Shown piece after piece: positions 52,691 to 61,511 of a stretch of 64,000 nt of DNA. Numbering within the stretch: the first letter of the stretch is position 1; each line of letters begins with the position of its first letter. The notes under the pieces were generated by a model. The model did not search any database and was not told where the DNA came from. It was given only the letters and a program-made list of their open reading frames with translations. The stretch comes from Bradyrhizobium sp. B124. GTDB taxonomy: Bacteria; Pseudomonadota; Alphaproteobacteria; Rhizobiales; Xanthobacteraceae. The stretch covers positions 5,646,001-5,710,000 of the forward strand of contig NZ_CP152413.1 in NCBI RefSeq assembly GCF_038967635.1. Direction: 5' to 3'. The position numbers were made by a program, and so were the translations under genes.

Positions 52691-53027
52691 AGGCGCGGAC
52701 TGCCACCGCGCTGCAGCAGTCGTCGACGAGCATGTTCGACGGCCAGTGCCACAGACCAAGGTCGAATTTACCGGGCGGACCAAAGGACTAGATTTCGGAT
52801 TGCAAGACCGTGTCATGAAGGGATGTCGTACTCCCGCGATGGCGATCGGTTAGGCCGCGCGCGATCCAGGACCGGCTTCCTTGAGGCCTGCATGGGCACG
52901 CCCCGCGATTTGCGGCCCTGCCCCAACCAAACAAATAACCGGGCATCGATACCACCGTCCACTGCCGTGGACGGGGGACGAAACGCATTCCAGATGGCCC
53001 GAACATGTCGGGCCAGGGAGATGTACA
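52691..53027 (+). other. Long 5' region of the MHS transporter gene with a perfect hairpin
   Basis: No gene is seen. CCGTCCAC-TGCC-GTGGACGG at 52955-52974 is a perfect 8-bp stem with a 4-base loop, ending 53 bases before the transporter ATG. It could be an operator (dyad) or an mRNA structure. No T-run follows, so it is not an intrinsic terminator. Confidence 0.4.
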
Positions 53028-54359
53028 ATGACGACATTGGACATTGTAGTCGCCCCGCTCCCGGAAGCCGAGCATCAGGCGCAATTGCGGCGCGCATTGA
53101 TTGCCAGCACGGTAGGCACCACCATCGAATGGTACGACTTTCTGCTTTACAGCACGGTGACCGGCCTGGTCTTCGGCAAGCTGTTCTTTCCCAAGTCCGA
53201 TCCTTTGGTCGGCGTGCTGGAGGCCTTCGCCATCTACACGGTGGGCTTCATCGCGCGGCCGATCGGTGCCGCGATCTTCGGCCACTTCGGCGATCGCATC
53301 GGCCGCAAGGCGACGCTGATCGCCACGCTGCTGTTGACCGGGATCGCCACCGCGGCGGTCGGCCTCGTCCCCACCTATGACCAGATCGGCATCTGGGGCG
53401 CCGTCATCCTGACCGTCATCCGTTTCCTCCAGGGTGTCGGCGTCGGCGGCGAGTGGGGTGGTTCGGTGCTGCTCTCGATGGAGTGGGCGCGAACCAACAA
53501 GCACCGTGGCTTCATCACCTCGTGGCCGCAGCTCGGCGGCCCCGCCGGGTTGCTGCTGGCAAATATCGCGGTGCTGGTGTTCAGCCGAATCTCCGGCGAC
53601 CAGTTTCTGGTCTGGGGCTGGCGCATTCCGTTCCTGCTCAGCCTCGTGATGATCGCGATCGGGCTCTACATCCGGCTCGGCATCATGGAGACGCCGACGT
53701 TCCGGCGGATCGTGGCCGAGAATCGCGTCGCGCGCGTTCCGGTGATCGAGGTGATCAGGAGGCAGCCGCGGTCGATCATTCTCGCAGCGCTGGCGCGGAT
53801 GGCCGAACAGGCGCCGGCCTACATCTATCTCGCCTTTGTGTTCGCCTACGGCACCCAGGTCATCCACCAAGACCGCGACTTCCTGCTGATCTGCCTGATC
53901 TGTGCCGGTCTCGTTTCACTCGTCACCATCCCGCTGGCCGGGCACCTGTCGGATCGCATCGGGCGCAAGCGGATGTATCTGATCGGCTCGGTCCTGACCG
54001 GGTTGTTCGGCTTCGTCTATTTCGGCCTGCTGAACACCGCAGCGCCGGCGCTGATCTTCATCGCCATCGTGCTGTCATTCGTGCCGCACGACCTGATGTA
54101 TGGTCCGCAAGCGGCGCTGATCGCCGAATGCTTCACGCCGCGGCTGCGCTACAGCGGCTGCTCGATCGGCTACCAGCTCTCCTCGGTCATCTCAGGCGGA
54201 CCGGCACCGTTGATCGCCACTGCGCTGCTGGCCGCCACCGGCTCCGGCTACGTGATCGCGCTCTACATTCTGTTCTGCGCGGTGGTCAGCATTGTCGCGA
54301 CCGCGATGATGCCCGACTACACCAACAAGGACATTTCGGAGGAGCACGACAGGCCCTGA
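53028..54359 (+). CDS. MFS transporter, metabolite:H+ symporter (MHS) family
   Basis: This is a 443-residue, 12-helix transporter. STVGTTIEWYDFLLYSTVTG (residues 28-47) and GHFGDRIGRKATL (86-98) with RFLQGVGVGGEWGGSVLLSM are the signature of the MHS family (KgtP, ShiA, ProP and citrate carriers). The second motif A SDRIGRKRMYLIG is in the C half. It takes up an organic acid, osmolyte or shikimate-like compound with protons. The ATG at 53028 has a GGGAG site. It stands alone, so the substrate is not indicated. Confidence 0.9.
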   Translation: MTTLDIVVAPLPEAEHQAQLRRALIASTVGTTIEWYDFLLYSTVTGLVFGKLFFPKSDPLVGVLEAFAIYTVGFIARPIGAAIFGHFGDRIGRKATLIATLLLTGIATAAVGLVPTYDQIGIWGAVILTVIRFLQGVGVGGEWGGSVLLSMEWARTNKHRGFITSWPQLGGPAGLLLANIAVLVFSRISGDQFLVWGWRIPFLLSLVMIAIGLYIRLGIMETPTFRRIVAENRVARVPVIEVIRRQPRSIILAALARMAEQAPAYIYLAFVFAYGTQVIHQDRDFLLICLICAGLVSLVTIPLAGHLSDRIGRKRMYLIGSVLTGLFGFVYFGLLNTAAPALIFIAIVLSFVPHDLMYGPQAALIAECFTPRLRYSGCSIGYQLSSVISGGPAPLIATALLAATGSGYVIALYILFCAVVSIVATAMMPDYTNKDISEEHDRP

Positions 54360-54388
54360 TGGAGTGATCCAAACGACGTCCGCAAAAA

Positions 54389-54433
54389 AATGCGCGGGCC
54401 GCCTCGATCGGTGTCGAGGCGTGCCCGCGCATT
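54389..54433 (-). terminator. Intrinsic terminator of the hsp20-DUF1150 operon
   Basis: AATGCGCGGG at 54389-54398 pairs with CCCGCGCATT at 54424-54433, and inner arms CGCCTCGA/TCGAGGCG extend the stem. Read on the minus strand, the hairpin is followed by seven T (54389-54383). It begins 30 bases after the DUF1150 stop. Confidence 0.9.
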
Positions 54434-54462
54434 GAACTCGCGGATGCTGAATTAGCCGTGCG

Positions 54463-54729
54463 CTAGTGCACGCTGACGGCCTGCAGCTCGTTGCTCCAGG
54501 CGTTCGCGATCGCGGCTTCGCGGCTGTCGGTCAGCATGATCGGCGTGCCGTCGGCGGCATGCAATGCGAACAGCTTGAGGCCCGGCGCGATCTTCGGCGC
54601 CTGCGGAAAGAGATCCGGCACGTCCTCGGAACGGACCTGCTTCACATAGGCGATATGGCCCTCGCCCAGATGGGCCAGCGCTTCCGGCGTGACGCTCTCG
54701 GATTGGAAGATGATATTCGCTTCACTCAT
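54463..54729 (-). CDS. DUF1150 family protein
   Basis: This is an 88-residue acidic protein (SVTPEALAHLGEGHIAYVKQ, AIAPGLKLF-like IAPGLKLFALHAADGTPIML, TDSREAAIANAWSNELQAVS) matching DUF1150, a small alphaproteobacterial family found beside small heat-shock proteins. Function is unknown; a role with Hsp20 is suggested by the constant pairing. It starts 50 bases after hsp20 with a GAGGAG site, on the same strand and before a shared terminator. Confidence 0.9.
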   Translation of the reverse strand: MSEANIIFQSESVTPEALAHLGEGHIAYVKQVRSEDVPDLFPQAPKIAPGLKLFALHAADGTPIMLTDSREAAIANAWSNELQAVSVH

Positions 54730-54779
54730 GGTCTCGACTCCTCAGTCAGATAAGCGGTCGAGTCCGCTCGTTGTTTCTA

Positions 54780-55205
54780 TTATTCGTGTTCATTGATAGC
54801 GATTGTCTTAACGACCCGTTCAGGTTCCGGCCTGGCCAGGTCGATCGACAACAACCCGTTCTTCAGATCCGCGCCCAGCACCTGCATCCCCTCCGCCAGC
54901 ACGAAGGTGCGCTGGAAGTGGCGCGCGGCGATGCCGCGATGGATGTATTGCCGAGCCTTGTCGTCCTGCTGGCGGCCGCGGATGACGAGCTGATTTTCCT
55001 CAATAGTTACATCGAGTTGGTCGCGGGTGAAGCCCGCCACCGCCAACGTGATGCGCAACCGCTCGGGCTGCCCGTTGGTACGGTCGCACCGCTCGATATT
55101 GTACGGAGGATAGCCGTCAGCGCCCTTCACGACGCGGTCGAGCGCACGCTCGATCTCGTCGAATCCCAGAAGGAACGGACTGGACAACGATGGAACACGA
55201 GACAT
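54780..55205 (-). CDS. Small heat-shock protein, Hsp20/IbpA family
   Basis: This is a 141-residue alpha-crystallin-domain chaperone. The N arm MSRVPSLSSPFLLGFDEIER leads to YPPYNIERCDRTNGQPERLR, the core TLAVAGFTRDQLDVTIEENQ, LVIRGRQQDD, FQRTFVLAEGMQVLGADLKN and GLLSIDL. It binds unfolding proteins as oligomers. The ATG at 55205 starts right after a GAGAGGA site that is itself folded into a hairpin. Upstream lie a ROSE-like leader and a sigma-32-type promoter, so expression should be heat-controlled at both levels. Confidence 0.95.
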   Translation of the reverse strand: MSRVPSLSSPFLLGFDEIERALDRVVKGADGYPPYNIERCDRTNGQPERLRITLAVAGFTRDQLDVTIEENQLVIRGRQQDDKARQYIHRGIAARHFQRTFVLAEGMQVLGADLKNGLLSIDLARPEPERVVKTIAINEHE

Positions 55206-55284
55206 TACAAAGTCCTCTCGAAGCGACTTTGAGGGGCCCTTGCGGCACCCCATGCAACCGGCGGGCCGCTTGCCCGTCGGTCAT
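55206..55284 (-). promoter_or_regulatory. ROSE-like RNA thermometer in the hsp20 leader
   Basis: Read on the minus strand, three hairpins follow one another: ACCG/CGGT with CGGGC/GCCCG (55281-55257), GGGG/CCCC with a GCAA loop (55251-55233), and AAAGTC/GACTTT (55230-55209) enclosing the ribosome site. The last contains TCGCT opposite GAGGA, the U(U/C)GCU-versus-Shine-Dalgarno pairing that defines ROSE elements. The leader length (~79 bases) and the gene type agree. Confidence 0.75.
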
Positions 55285-55290
55285 AAGCCA

Positions 55291-55319
55291 ATATGGGAGT
55301 GATCTGGATAGCGTTCAAG
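55291..55319 (-). promoter_or_regulatory. Sigma-32 (RpoH)-type promoter of hsp20
   Basis: CTTGAA (55319-55314), 16 bases and CCCATAT (55297-55291) on the minus strand match the heat-shock promoter consensus. Transcription would begin near 55284, exactly at the first leader hairpin. Confidence 0.75.
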
Positions 55320-55353
55320 CGCTTCTGAAACCAGCGTAAATGCCGCCCGACGC

Positions 55354-55453
55354 ATATCGGTTCTGATCAAATCAGGACCGATATATTCCACTTTTTGTTT
55401 TTGGGCGCGTTTTCTTCATGCGAACCGGTGTCCACTTCGCTCGAAAACGCGCC
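55354..55453. repeat. Intergenic repeat, family E (copy 3)
   Basis: ATATCGGTTCTGAT and ATCAGGACCGATAT form a 14-base-arm hairpin at the left. GCGCGTTTTCTTCATGCGAA, CCGGTGTCCACTTCGC and TCGAAAACGC at the right match the copies at 50034 and 48398. It lies between the ugpC stop and the hsp20 promoter. Confidence 0.8.
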
Positions 55454-55481
55454 AGGATGGCCCCCGATCGTTCCTGATCGG

Positions 55482-56564
55482 TTACGGGCCGACGCGCTTG
55501 CGGCCGTCAGCGGTAAAAAGATGCAGTTTGTCGCGCGGCGCGACCGCCCGGATCTGCTCGCCGATCGCAGGCCCCGTGGCGCCGGGAACCCGGACGATCA
55601 CCTCGCCCGGCGGCAGCTCGCCCGGATTGGCGGCGATGGCCCGTTCCTCGCGCTGGCGGCTGCCATAGACGAAGGTCTCGGCGCCGACATGCTCGATCGC
55701 CTCGACCGTCAGGCCGAGCGCGACGCCGCCGGATGCGGTCTCGCCGGTGATCACGAAATCCTCCGGCCGGATGCCGACGATGCCGGCACCATCGGCGCCC
55801 GCGATCTGGGATTGCAGCTCGTCCGAGCGCAGCGGCATCAGGTTCATCGGCGGGGCGCCGATGAAGGAGGCGACGAAGGTGGTCGCCGGCTTTTGATAAA
55901 TCTCCAGCGGATTGCCGATCTGCTCGACCTGGCCGCCATTCATGACCACGAGGATGTCGGCGAGCGTCATCGCCTCGAGCTGGTCGTGGGTGACGTAGAT
56001 CGAGGTGGTGTTGAGCCGGCGCTGCAGTTTGCGGATCTCGACCCGCATCGCGATGCGCAGCTTGGCGTCGAGGTTCGACAGCGGCTCGTCGAACAGGAAG
56101 ACTTTCGGCTGCCGCACGATGGCGCGGCCCATCGCGACGCGCTGGCGCTGGCCGCCGGACAGCTGCCGCGGCTTGCGCTCCAGCATCGGCGAGAGCTCGA
56201 GCACGCGCGCGGCCTCCTCGACGCGGGTCTTGACCTCGGCTTCGGCCATGCCGCGGTTGCGCAGGCCGTAGGCCATGTTGTTGTAGACGCTCATATGCGG
56301 ATAAAGCGCGTAGTTCTGGAACACCATCGCGATGTCGCGATCGGCGGGCTCGATCTGGTTGACGATGCGGCCGCCGATGTCGATCTCGCCGCCGGTGATG
56401 GTCTCGAGCCCCGCGACCATGCGCAGCAGCGTGGACTTGCCGCAGCCGCTTGGGCCGACCAGCACGCAGAACTGGCCGTCGCCGACGTCGACATCGACGC
56501 CCTTGATGGCCTCGAAGCCGCCGGGATAGGTCTTGCGGACGCTGCGCAGCGTGACGTTAGCCAT
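55482..56564 (-). CDS. ugpC: sn-Glycerol-3-phosphate ABC transporter, ATP-binding protein UgpC
   Basis: This is a 360-residue MalK-type ATPase: Walker [10 protein letters not shown] at 37-45, Q-loop [12 protein letters not shown], signature [17 protein letters not shown], Walker [16 protein letters not shown], and a C-terminal TOBE regulatory domain ([15 protein letters not shown]). It powers import through UgpA/UgpE. Its ATG overlaps the ugpE stop by one base. It is last in the ugpB-A-E-C order; no ugpQ follows. Confidence 0.93.
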   Translation of the reverse strand: MANVTLRSVRKTYPGGFEAIKGVDVDVGDGQFCVLVGPSGCGKSTLLRMVAGLETITGGEIDIGGRIVNQIEPADRDIAMVFQNYALYPHMSVYNNMAYGLRNRGMAEAEVKTRVEEAARVLELSPMLERKPRQLSGGQRQRVAMGRAIVRQPKVFLFDEPLSNLDAKLRIAMRVEIRKLQRRLNTTSIYVTHDQLEAMTLADILVVMNGGQVEQIGNPLEIYQKPATTFVASFIGAPPMNLMPLRSDELQSQIAGADGAGIVGIRPEDFVITGETASGGVALGLTVEAIEHVGAETFVYGSRQREERAIAANPGELPPGEVIVRVPGATGPAIGEQIRAVAPRDKLHLFTADGRKRVGP

Positions 56565-57412
56565 TACTTTTCCGTCTCCACCAATCCGCGCACGAACAGT
56601 TTCTGCATCACGACGACGACGAACACCGGCGGCAGCATCGCGAGCAGCGCGGTCGCCATCACGACGGGCCATTCGGTCAGCGCGTCGGTCGTGGTGATCA
56701 TCTTGCGGATGCCGACCTGGATGGTCTGCATGTCGTCGCGCGTGGTGATCAAAAGCGGCCAGAGATACTGATTCCAGCCGAGGATGAACAGGATCACGAA
56801 CAGCGCGGCCATGTTGGTGCGCGACAGCGGCAGCAGCGTATCCCAGAAGAAGCGGAACGGGCCCGCGCCGTCGATGCGCGAGGCCTCCAGCAATTCATCC
56901 GGCACGGTCATGAAGAACTGCCGGAACAGCAGCGTTGCGGTGGCCGAGGCGATCAGCGGCAGCGACAGGCCGGCATAGCTGTCGAGCAGATGCAGGTCGG
57001 CGACGATCTTGTAGGTCGGATAGATGCGCACCTCGACCGGCAGCATCAAGGTGATGAAGATGATCCAGAAGATCGCCATCCGGAACGGAAATCGGAAATA
57101 GACGATCGCGTAGGCCGAGATGATCGAGATCGCAATTTTGCCGACCGCGATCAAGAGCGCCATGATCAGCGAGTTCAGCATCATGTTGAGCACCGGCTCG
57201 CGGGTCGAGCCGCTCGTGCCGACAAACAGCGTCTGGTAGTAGGTCTCGAAGAAGTGGCCGCCGGGCAACAGCGACATCTGGCCGTTGGCGATGACGGCGT
57301 TGTCCTGGGTCGAGGCGACGATCGCCAGATAGACCGGGAAGGCGACGATCGCGATCCCGATCCACAGGATGGCGTGAGCCAGATAGCGCTGGAAACCCTC
57401 CTCCTCGACCAT
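56564..57412 (-). CDS. ugpE: sn-Glycerol-3-phosphate ABC transporter permease UgpE
   Basis: This is a 282-residue MalG-type permease with six hydrophobic helices and the EAA loop [20 protein letters not shown] (as [20 protein letters not shown]). The near-exact length and the segments [20 protein letters not shown] and [20 protein letters not shown] are UgpE-like. Its start overlaps the ugpA stop by one base. It is part of the ugpBAEC operon. Confidence 0.93.
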   Translation of the reverse strand: MVEEEGFQRYLAHAILWIGIAIVAFPVYLAIVASTQDNAVIANGQMSLLPGGHFFETYYQTLFVGTSGSTREPVLNMMLNSLIMALLIAVGKIAISIISAYAIVYFRFPFRMAIFWIIFITLMLPVEVRIYPTYKIVADLHLLDSYAGLSLPLIASATATLLFRQFFMTVPDELLEASRIDGAGPFRFFWDTLLPLSRTNMAALFVILFILGWNQYLWPLLITTRDDMQTIQVGIRKMITTTDALTEWPVVMATALLAMLPPVFVVVVMQKLFVRGLVETEK

Positions 57413-58293
57413 CAGTAGGTCACCTTGCGTTCGACGAAGCGGAACTGGATGCCGGTCAGCACGATGACGATGACCATCAGGATGACCGACTGTGCCGCGG
57501 AGGAGCCGAGATTGCCGCCGAGCAGGCCATCGGTATAGACCTTGTAGACCAGCGTCTCGGTCGCCTTGCCGGGGCCGCCGCGGGTCATCGTGTCGATGAT
57601 GCCGAAGGTGTCGAAGAAGGCGTATACGATGTTGATCACCAGCAGGAAGAAGATGGTCGGCGACAGCAGCGGGAAGATCACGGTCCAGAACCGCCGCATC
57701 GGGCGGGCGCCGTCGATCGCGGCGGCCTCGATCACGCTCTTCGGGATGCTCTGCAGCCCGGCGAGGAAGAACAGGAAATTGTAGGAGATCTGCTTCCAGG
57801 CCGCGGCGAGGATGATCAGGGCTGCGGCCTGGTCGCCGTCGAGCAGCGGATTCCAGTCAACGCCCATGGCGCGCAGATAGCGCGACAGCACACCGAGCGA
57901 GGGGTGCAGCATGAACACCCAGAGCACGCCGACCACCGGCGGGGCGACGGCGTACGGCCAGATCAGCAGCGTGCGGTACAGCGTCGAGCCGCGCAGCGGC
58001 TTGTCGGCCATCACCGCGAGCAGCAGCGCGAACGACAACGAGGACACCGCGATCGCAAGCGAGAACGCGAAGGTTCGGACGATGGCGGCGAAATAGGCCG
58101 GGTCCTTGAACAATTCGAGATAGTTCTCGAACCACACGAAGGTGGTCGAAAGGCCGAAGGCGTCCTGCAGCAGGAAGGATTGGATCACCGCCTGCGCGGC
58201 CGGCCAGTAGAAAAAGATCAGGACGATTGCGAGTTGCGGGGCAACCAGCGCGTAAGGCAACAGCTTTGACTGGAAAATCGCTTGCTTTTGCAT
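57412..58293 (-). CDS. ugpA: sn-Glycerol-3-phosphate ABC transporter permease UgpA
   Basis: This is a 293-residue MalF-type permease: six helices, N-terminal [20 protein letters not shown] and [18 protein letters not shown], and the EAA loop [20 protein letters not shown], with [20 protein letters not shown] near the end as in UgpA. It starts 62 bases after the ugpB stop, beyond a stable hairpin. Confidence 0.93.
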   Translation of the reverse strand: MQKQAIFQSKLLPYALVAPQLAIVLIFFYWPAAQAVIQSFLLQDAFGLSTTFVWFENYLELFKDPAYFAAIVRTFAFSLAIAVSSLSFALLLAVMADKPLRGSTLYRTLLIWPYAVAPPVVGVLWVFMLHPSLGVLSRYLRAMGVDWNPLLDGDQAAALIILAAAWKQISYNFLFFLAGLQSIPKSVIEAAAIDGARPMRRFWTVIFPLLSPTIFFLLVINIVYAFFDTFGIIDTMTRGGPGKATETLVYKVYTDGLLGGNLGSSAAQSVILMVIVIVLTGIQFRFVERKVTY

Positions 58294-58307
58294 GATCTCG
58301 GCAAAAT

Positions 58308-58331
58308 GGCAGGCCGCGTTTGCGGCCTGCC
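58308..58331 (-). promoter_or_regulatory. Hairpin between ugpB and ugpA
   Basis: GGCAGGCCGC-GTTT-GCGGCCTGCC is a perfect 10-bp stem. Read on the minus strand it is followed by ATTTTG, a weak T-run. Hairpins here in binding-protein operons protect the upstream mRNA and reduce read-through, giving more binding protein than permease. Confidence 0.6.
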
Positions 58332-58355
58332 GGTTGATGGTCTCAAGACATCATG

Positions 58356-59672
58356 TCAGTGGACGGCGGTCTTTTCAAACTGCCGCAGCATCTGGTTGCC
58401 ACGTTCGACGGCCGAGTCCAGCGCCTGCTTGGCGGTCTTCTTGCCGGCCAGCGCCTGCTCGATCTCTTCCGACCACATGTCCCGCAGCTGCACCATGTTG
58501 CCGAGGCGCAGACCGCGGGAATTCTCGGTCGGCTCCTTGTTGGTGAGCTCGAGCAGCGGGGTCTCGAGATAGGGCTGGTCCTTGTAGAAGCCCTCTTCCT
58601 TGGCCTTGGCGTAGGCTGCCTTCGTGATCGGCAGATAGCCCGAGGCCTTGTGGATCCAGATCTGGCGATCGGTGTCGGAGAGGAAGGTCAGGAACTTGGC
58701 CACGCCCTTGTATTCTTCGGCCGACTTGCCGCCCATCACCCACAGCGAGGCGCCGCCGATGATCGAGTTCTGCGGCGCGCCCTTGACGTCGGGATAATAC
58801 GGCATCGGCGCGGCGGTGAAGTTGAACTTGGCCTGCGCCTTGACGTTGCCGAAGAAGGCCGACGAGGTCAGGTAGATCGGGCACTCGCCCGCGGTGAAGC
58901 GGCCTTCGCCGGTGTTGGTGCGGCCGGCATAGTCGTAGGTCTTGTCCTTTTGCAGCTCGACCAGGTTCTCGAGATGCTTGACCTGCAGCGGACCGTTGAA
59001 TTCGAGCACGGTGTCGAAGCCGTCGAGGCCGTTGGCCTTGCTGGCGAGCGGCACGTTGTGCCAGGCCGAGAGCTGCTCGAGATTGACCCAGGTGACCCAC
59101 GAGCCGGAGAAGCCGCAGGTGGTGTAGCCGGCCGCCTTCAGCTTCTTGGCGTCCTCGAACACTTGCGGCCAGGTCTTCGGAATCTCCGCGATGTTGGCCT
59201 TCTTCAGCGCATCGAGATTGACCCACATCACGGTCGACGACGAGTTGAAGGGGAACGACAGCATCTCGCCCTTTGAGGTCGAGTAATAGCCGGTGATCGC
59301 GGGCAGATAGACGCTCGGATCGAACTTCTCGCCGGCGTCGGCCATCAGCTTGTAGACCGGTTTGACGGCGCCGGTGGCGGCCATCATCGTTGCGGTGCCG
59401 ACCTCGAACACCTGCATGATGTGCGGCGCGTTGCCGGCGCGGAACGCAGCGATGCCGGCGTTCATGGTGTCGGCGTAGCCGCCCTTGTAGGTCGGGATCA
59501 CCTTGTAGTCGGACTGCGAGGCGTTGAAATCGTTGGCCAGCTTGACGATGACGTCGTTGTTGGCGCCGGTCATCGCGTGCCACCACTGAATCTCCGTCAC
59601 TGCAAACGCAGGCGACGCGAATACAAGCGTGGCAGCAGCTGCCGCAGCAGCGCCGAGTCGTCTGAAAATCAT
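58356..59672 (-). CDS. ugpB: sn-Glycerol-3-phosphate-binding protein UgpB
   Basis: This is a 438-residue periplasmic binding protein. The signal peptide (MIFRRLGAAAAAAATLVFAS up to AFA/V) is followed by EIQWWHAMTGANNDVIVKLA, FNSSSTVMWVNLDALKKANI and PYYPDVKGAPQNSIIGGASLW, all UgpB-like. It delivers glycerol-3-phosphate and related phosphodiesters to UgpAE. The ATG at 59672 has a GGGAGGGG site. A PHO-box-like direct repeat lies 57 bases upstream, so phosphate starvation should induce it. Confidence 0.94.
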   Translation of the reverse strand: MIFRRLGAAAAAAATLVFASPAFAVTEIQWWHAMTGANNDVIVKLANDFNASQSDYKVIPTYKGGYADTMNAGIAAFRAGNAPHIMQVFEVGTATMMAATGAVKPVYKLMADAGEKFDPSVYLPAITGYYSTSKGEMLSFPFNSSSTVMWVNLDALKKANIAEIPKTWPQVFEDAKKLKAAGYTTCGFSGSWVTWVNLEQLSAWHNVPLASKANGLDGFDTVLEFNGPLQVKHLENLVELQKDKTYDYAGRTNTGEGRFTAGECPIYLTSSAFFGNVKAQAKFNFTAAPMPYYPDVKGAPQNSIIGGASLWVMGGKSAEEYKGVAKFLTFLSDTDRQIWIHKASGYLPITKAAYAKAKEEGFYKDQPYLETPLLELTNKEPTENSRGLRLGNMVQLRDMWSEEIEQALAGKKTAKQALDSAVERGNQMLRQFEKTAVH

Positions 59673-59728
59673 CAAAAGCCCCTCCCGGTTGGAACGTCAT
59701 CTTTCGTTGCGCGCGTTAACAGCGCCGG

Positions 59729-59746
59729 ATGACGTTCAAATGACCG
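59729..59746 (-). promoter_or_regulatory. PHO-box-like direct repeat upstream of ugpB
   Basis: Read on the minus strand, CGGTCAT-TTGA-ACGTCAT has two 7-base units at the 11-base period of PHO boxes (consensus CTGTCAT-N4-CTGTCAT), matching at the GTCAT core in both. PhoB binding is inferred from the motif and from the known PhoB control of ugp operons. Confidence 0.7.
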
Positions 59747-59892
59747 TATAAACGAAAGCCATGGTACGGGGGAAGCCGAAGCAAAGGGAAGCGCTAAAAA
59801 AGGCGGAGAACGCAGCCGCGTGCGTGCGGTGCAACGCCGGACGCGACGTTGCACCGCAGGGGCTGACGGTTCTCGAAGACACGGACTCCGCA

Positions 59893-60040
59893 TCACCTCG
59901 CCCCGCGTGCGGGGAGAGGTCGGAACGCATCGTTAGATGCGTTCCGGGTGAGGGGGATTCTCCGCAAACGCCGCTACTGTCGTATGCGCGGAGACAGCCC
60001 CTCACCCCAACCCTCTTCCCGTAAGAACGGGGCGAGGGAG
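59893..60040. repeat. Intergenic repeat, family F
   Basis: The 59747-60084 gap contains CACCTCGCCCCGCGTGCGGG (then GAGAGGTCGG), CGGAACGCATCGTTAGATGC with GTTCCGGGTGAGGGG, and CCCCTCACCCCAACCCTCTT with CGTAAGAACGGGGCGAGGGA. The arms pair locally (CCCCGCGTGCGGGG; AACGCATCGTTAGATGCGTT; GTGAGGGG/CCCCTCAC), giving a cruciform-like multi-hairpin element. Only one copy is in this window. No gene is seen in the gap. Confidence 0.7.
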
Positions 60041-60084
60041 TGCACCGCCATCGCGGTCGCTATTCGACGTGATCTCCTGACGCG

Positions 60085-61290
60085 TCAGCGCTGGCGCTGG
60101 GGACCGCAGACCACGCCCTTGTCGACCAGGCCGTTGATCTCGTCCTTGGAGTAGCCGAACTCGCCGAGCACTTCCGCAGCGTGCTGGCTGAACTTCGGTG
60201 GCGTGCGGCGCAGGCTCGGCTTGGTGCGTTCGAGGCGGATCGGCGAGGCGACGCCCCTGTACCAATCCTTCTCGATGACGTCGCCGCGATGGATCGTGTG
60301 CGGGTTAGTCAGCGCCTGGTCGATCTTCTGCACCGGGCCGGCCGGCAAGCCGGCGGCGAGCAGCCGGTTGCACAGCGGTTCGGCCTCGTGCTGGCTGAAC
60401 ACCGCGGCAAGCTCGGCCCGCAGCGCATCGCGGTTGGCGATGCGGTCCTTGTTGCGGGCAAAGCGCGGATCGGTGCCGAGCTCGGGCTTGCCGATCTCCT
60501 TGGCGAGCTTGCGGAAGGTGCCGTCATTGCCGACGCCGATGAAGATGTTGTCGGTCTTGGTCGGGAAGATCGCGTAAGGCACGAGGTTGGGATGCTCGTT
60601 GCCGGTGAGCGATGGCGGCTTGCCATGCATGAAATAGTTCGCGGTGTGCGGATGCATGATCGCAAGCCCGGTCTCGTACAGCGTGGTCTCGATGAACTGG
60701 CCGAGCCCCGAGCGCTGCCGCTCCGACAGCGCCATCAGGATGCCGATCGCCGCATAGAGCCCGGTCGTGATGTCGACCAGCGGCACACCGATGCGCATCG
60801 GGCCGCTCTCGGGCGAACCGGTCGCCGCGATCATGCCGGTCATCGCCTGGATGATCGCGTCATAGCCGGGATTGCCGCCGCGCGGGCCGTCGGCGCCGAA
60901 GCCGGAGATCCGGCAATGCACGAGGCGCGGAAATTTCGCGCGCAGCACGTCGTTGCCGATGCCCCATTTGTCGAGCGTGCCCGGCTTGAAGTTCTCGATC
61001 AGCACGTCGGCGGTTTCGAGCATCTTCATCAGCACCGCGCGTCCACCCTCGGAGGCGAGGTCGAGGCCGATCGAGCGCTTGTTGCGGTTGATGCCGACGA
61101 AATAGGCCGCGTCTTCCTCATGGAAGGGAGGGCCCCAGTCGCGCACCTCGTCGCCGGCGGGCGGCTCGACCTTGATCACGTCGGCGCCGTGGTCGGCAAG
61201 GATCTGGGTGCAATACGGGCCGCCGAGCACGCGCGTCAGATCGATCACGCGCAGTCCGGTCATCGCGCCCGTAGCCGCTGGGGTATTCAT
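60085..61290 (-). CDS. Family III CoA-transferase (CaiB/BaiF type)
   Basis: This is a 401-residue protein: GLRVIDLTRVLGGPYCTQIL, DHGADVIKVEPPAGDEVRDW, NRNKRSIGLDLASEGGR, and the catalytic Asp in VPLVDITTGLYAAIGILMAL. The pattern is close to formyl-/succinyl-CoA:carboxylate CoA-transferases. The ATG at 61290 is supported by AAGG upstream. There are no pathway partners nearby, so the acid is unknown. It is distinct from the shorter paralogue at 8697-9866. Confidence 0.9.
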   Translation of the reverse strand: MNTPAATGAMTGLRVIDLTRVLGGPYCTQILADHGADVIKVEPPAGDEVRDWGPPFHEEDAAYFVGINRNKRSIGLDLASEGGRAVLMKMLETADVLIENFKPGTLDKWGIGNDVLRAKFPRLVHCRISGFGADGPRGGNPGYDAIIQAMTGMIAATGSPESGPMRIGVPLVDITTGLYAAIGILMALSERQRSGLGQFIETTLYETGLAIMHPHTANYFMHGKPPSLTGNEHPNLVPYAIFPTKTDNIFIGVGNDGTFRKLAKEIGKPELGTDPRFARNKDRIANRDALRAELAAVFSQHEAEPLCNRLLAAGLPAGPVQKIDQALTNPHTIHRGDVIEKDWYRGVASPIRLERTKPSLRRTPPKFSQHAAEVLGEFGYSKDEINGLVDKGVVCGPQRQR

Positions 61291-61466
61291 GGAAACAACC
61301 TTCGCTCAGTTGGGACTAGAAGACGAGGTCCCAGAGCTAACGGTCTTCAGGCGAGGCAGCAATGCTTCCGTCGGCGCAGGCCCATGCAGCAGGCGGCGCG
61401 TGCGTTCGCCAAGCGAACTGAAAAGAGCGAACTGGCATCCGCAATGCAATGCTCTCTTGAAATGCA

Positions 61467-61497
61467 ATAGTCCGCCACGCGGGACGTGGCGGACTAT
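61467..61497 (-). terminator. Hairpin terminator after ohr
   Basis: ATAGTCCGCCACG (61467-61479) and CGTGGCGGACTAT (61485-61497) form a perfect 13-bp stem with a 5-base loop, beginning 15 bases past the ohr stop on the minus strand. Only a weak T-run (TGCATTT) follows. Confidence 0.7.
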
Positions 61498-61511
61498 CGG
61501 CAGTCGGTGAA

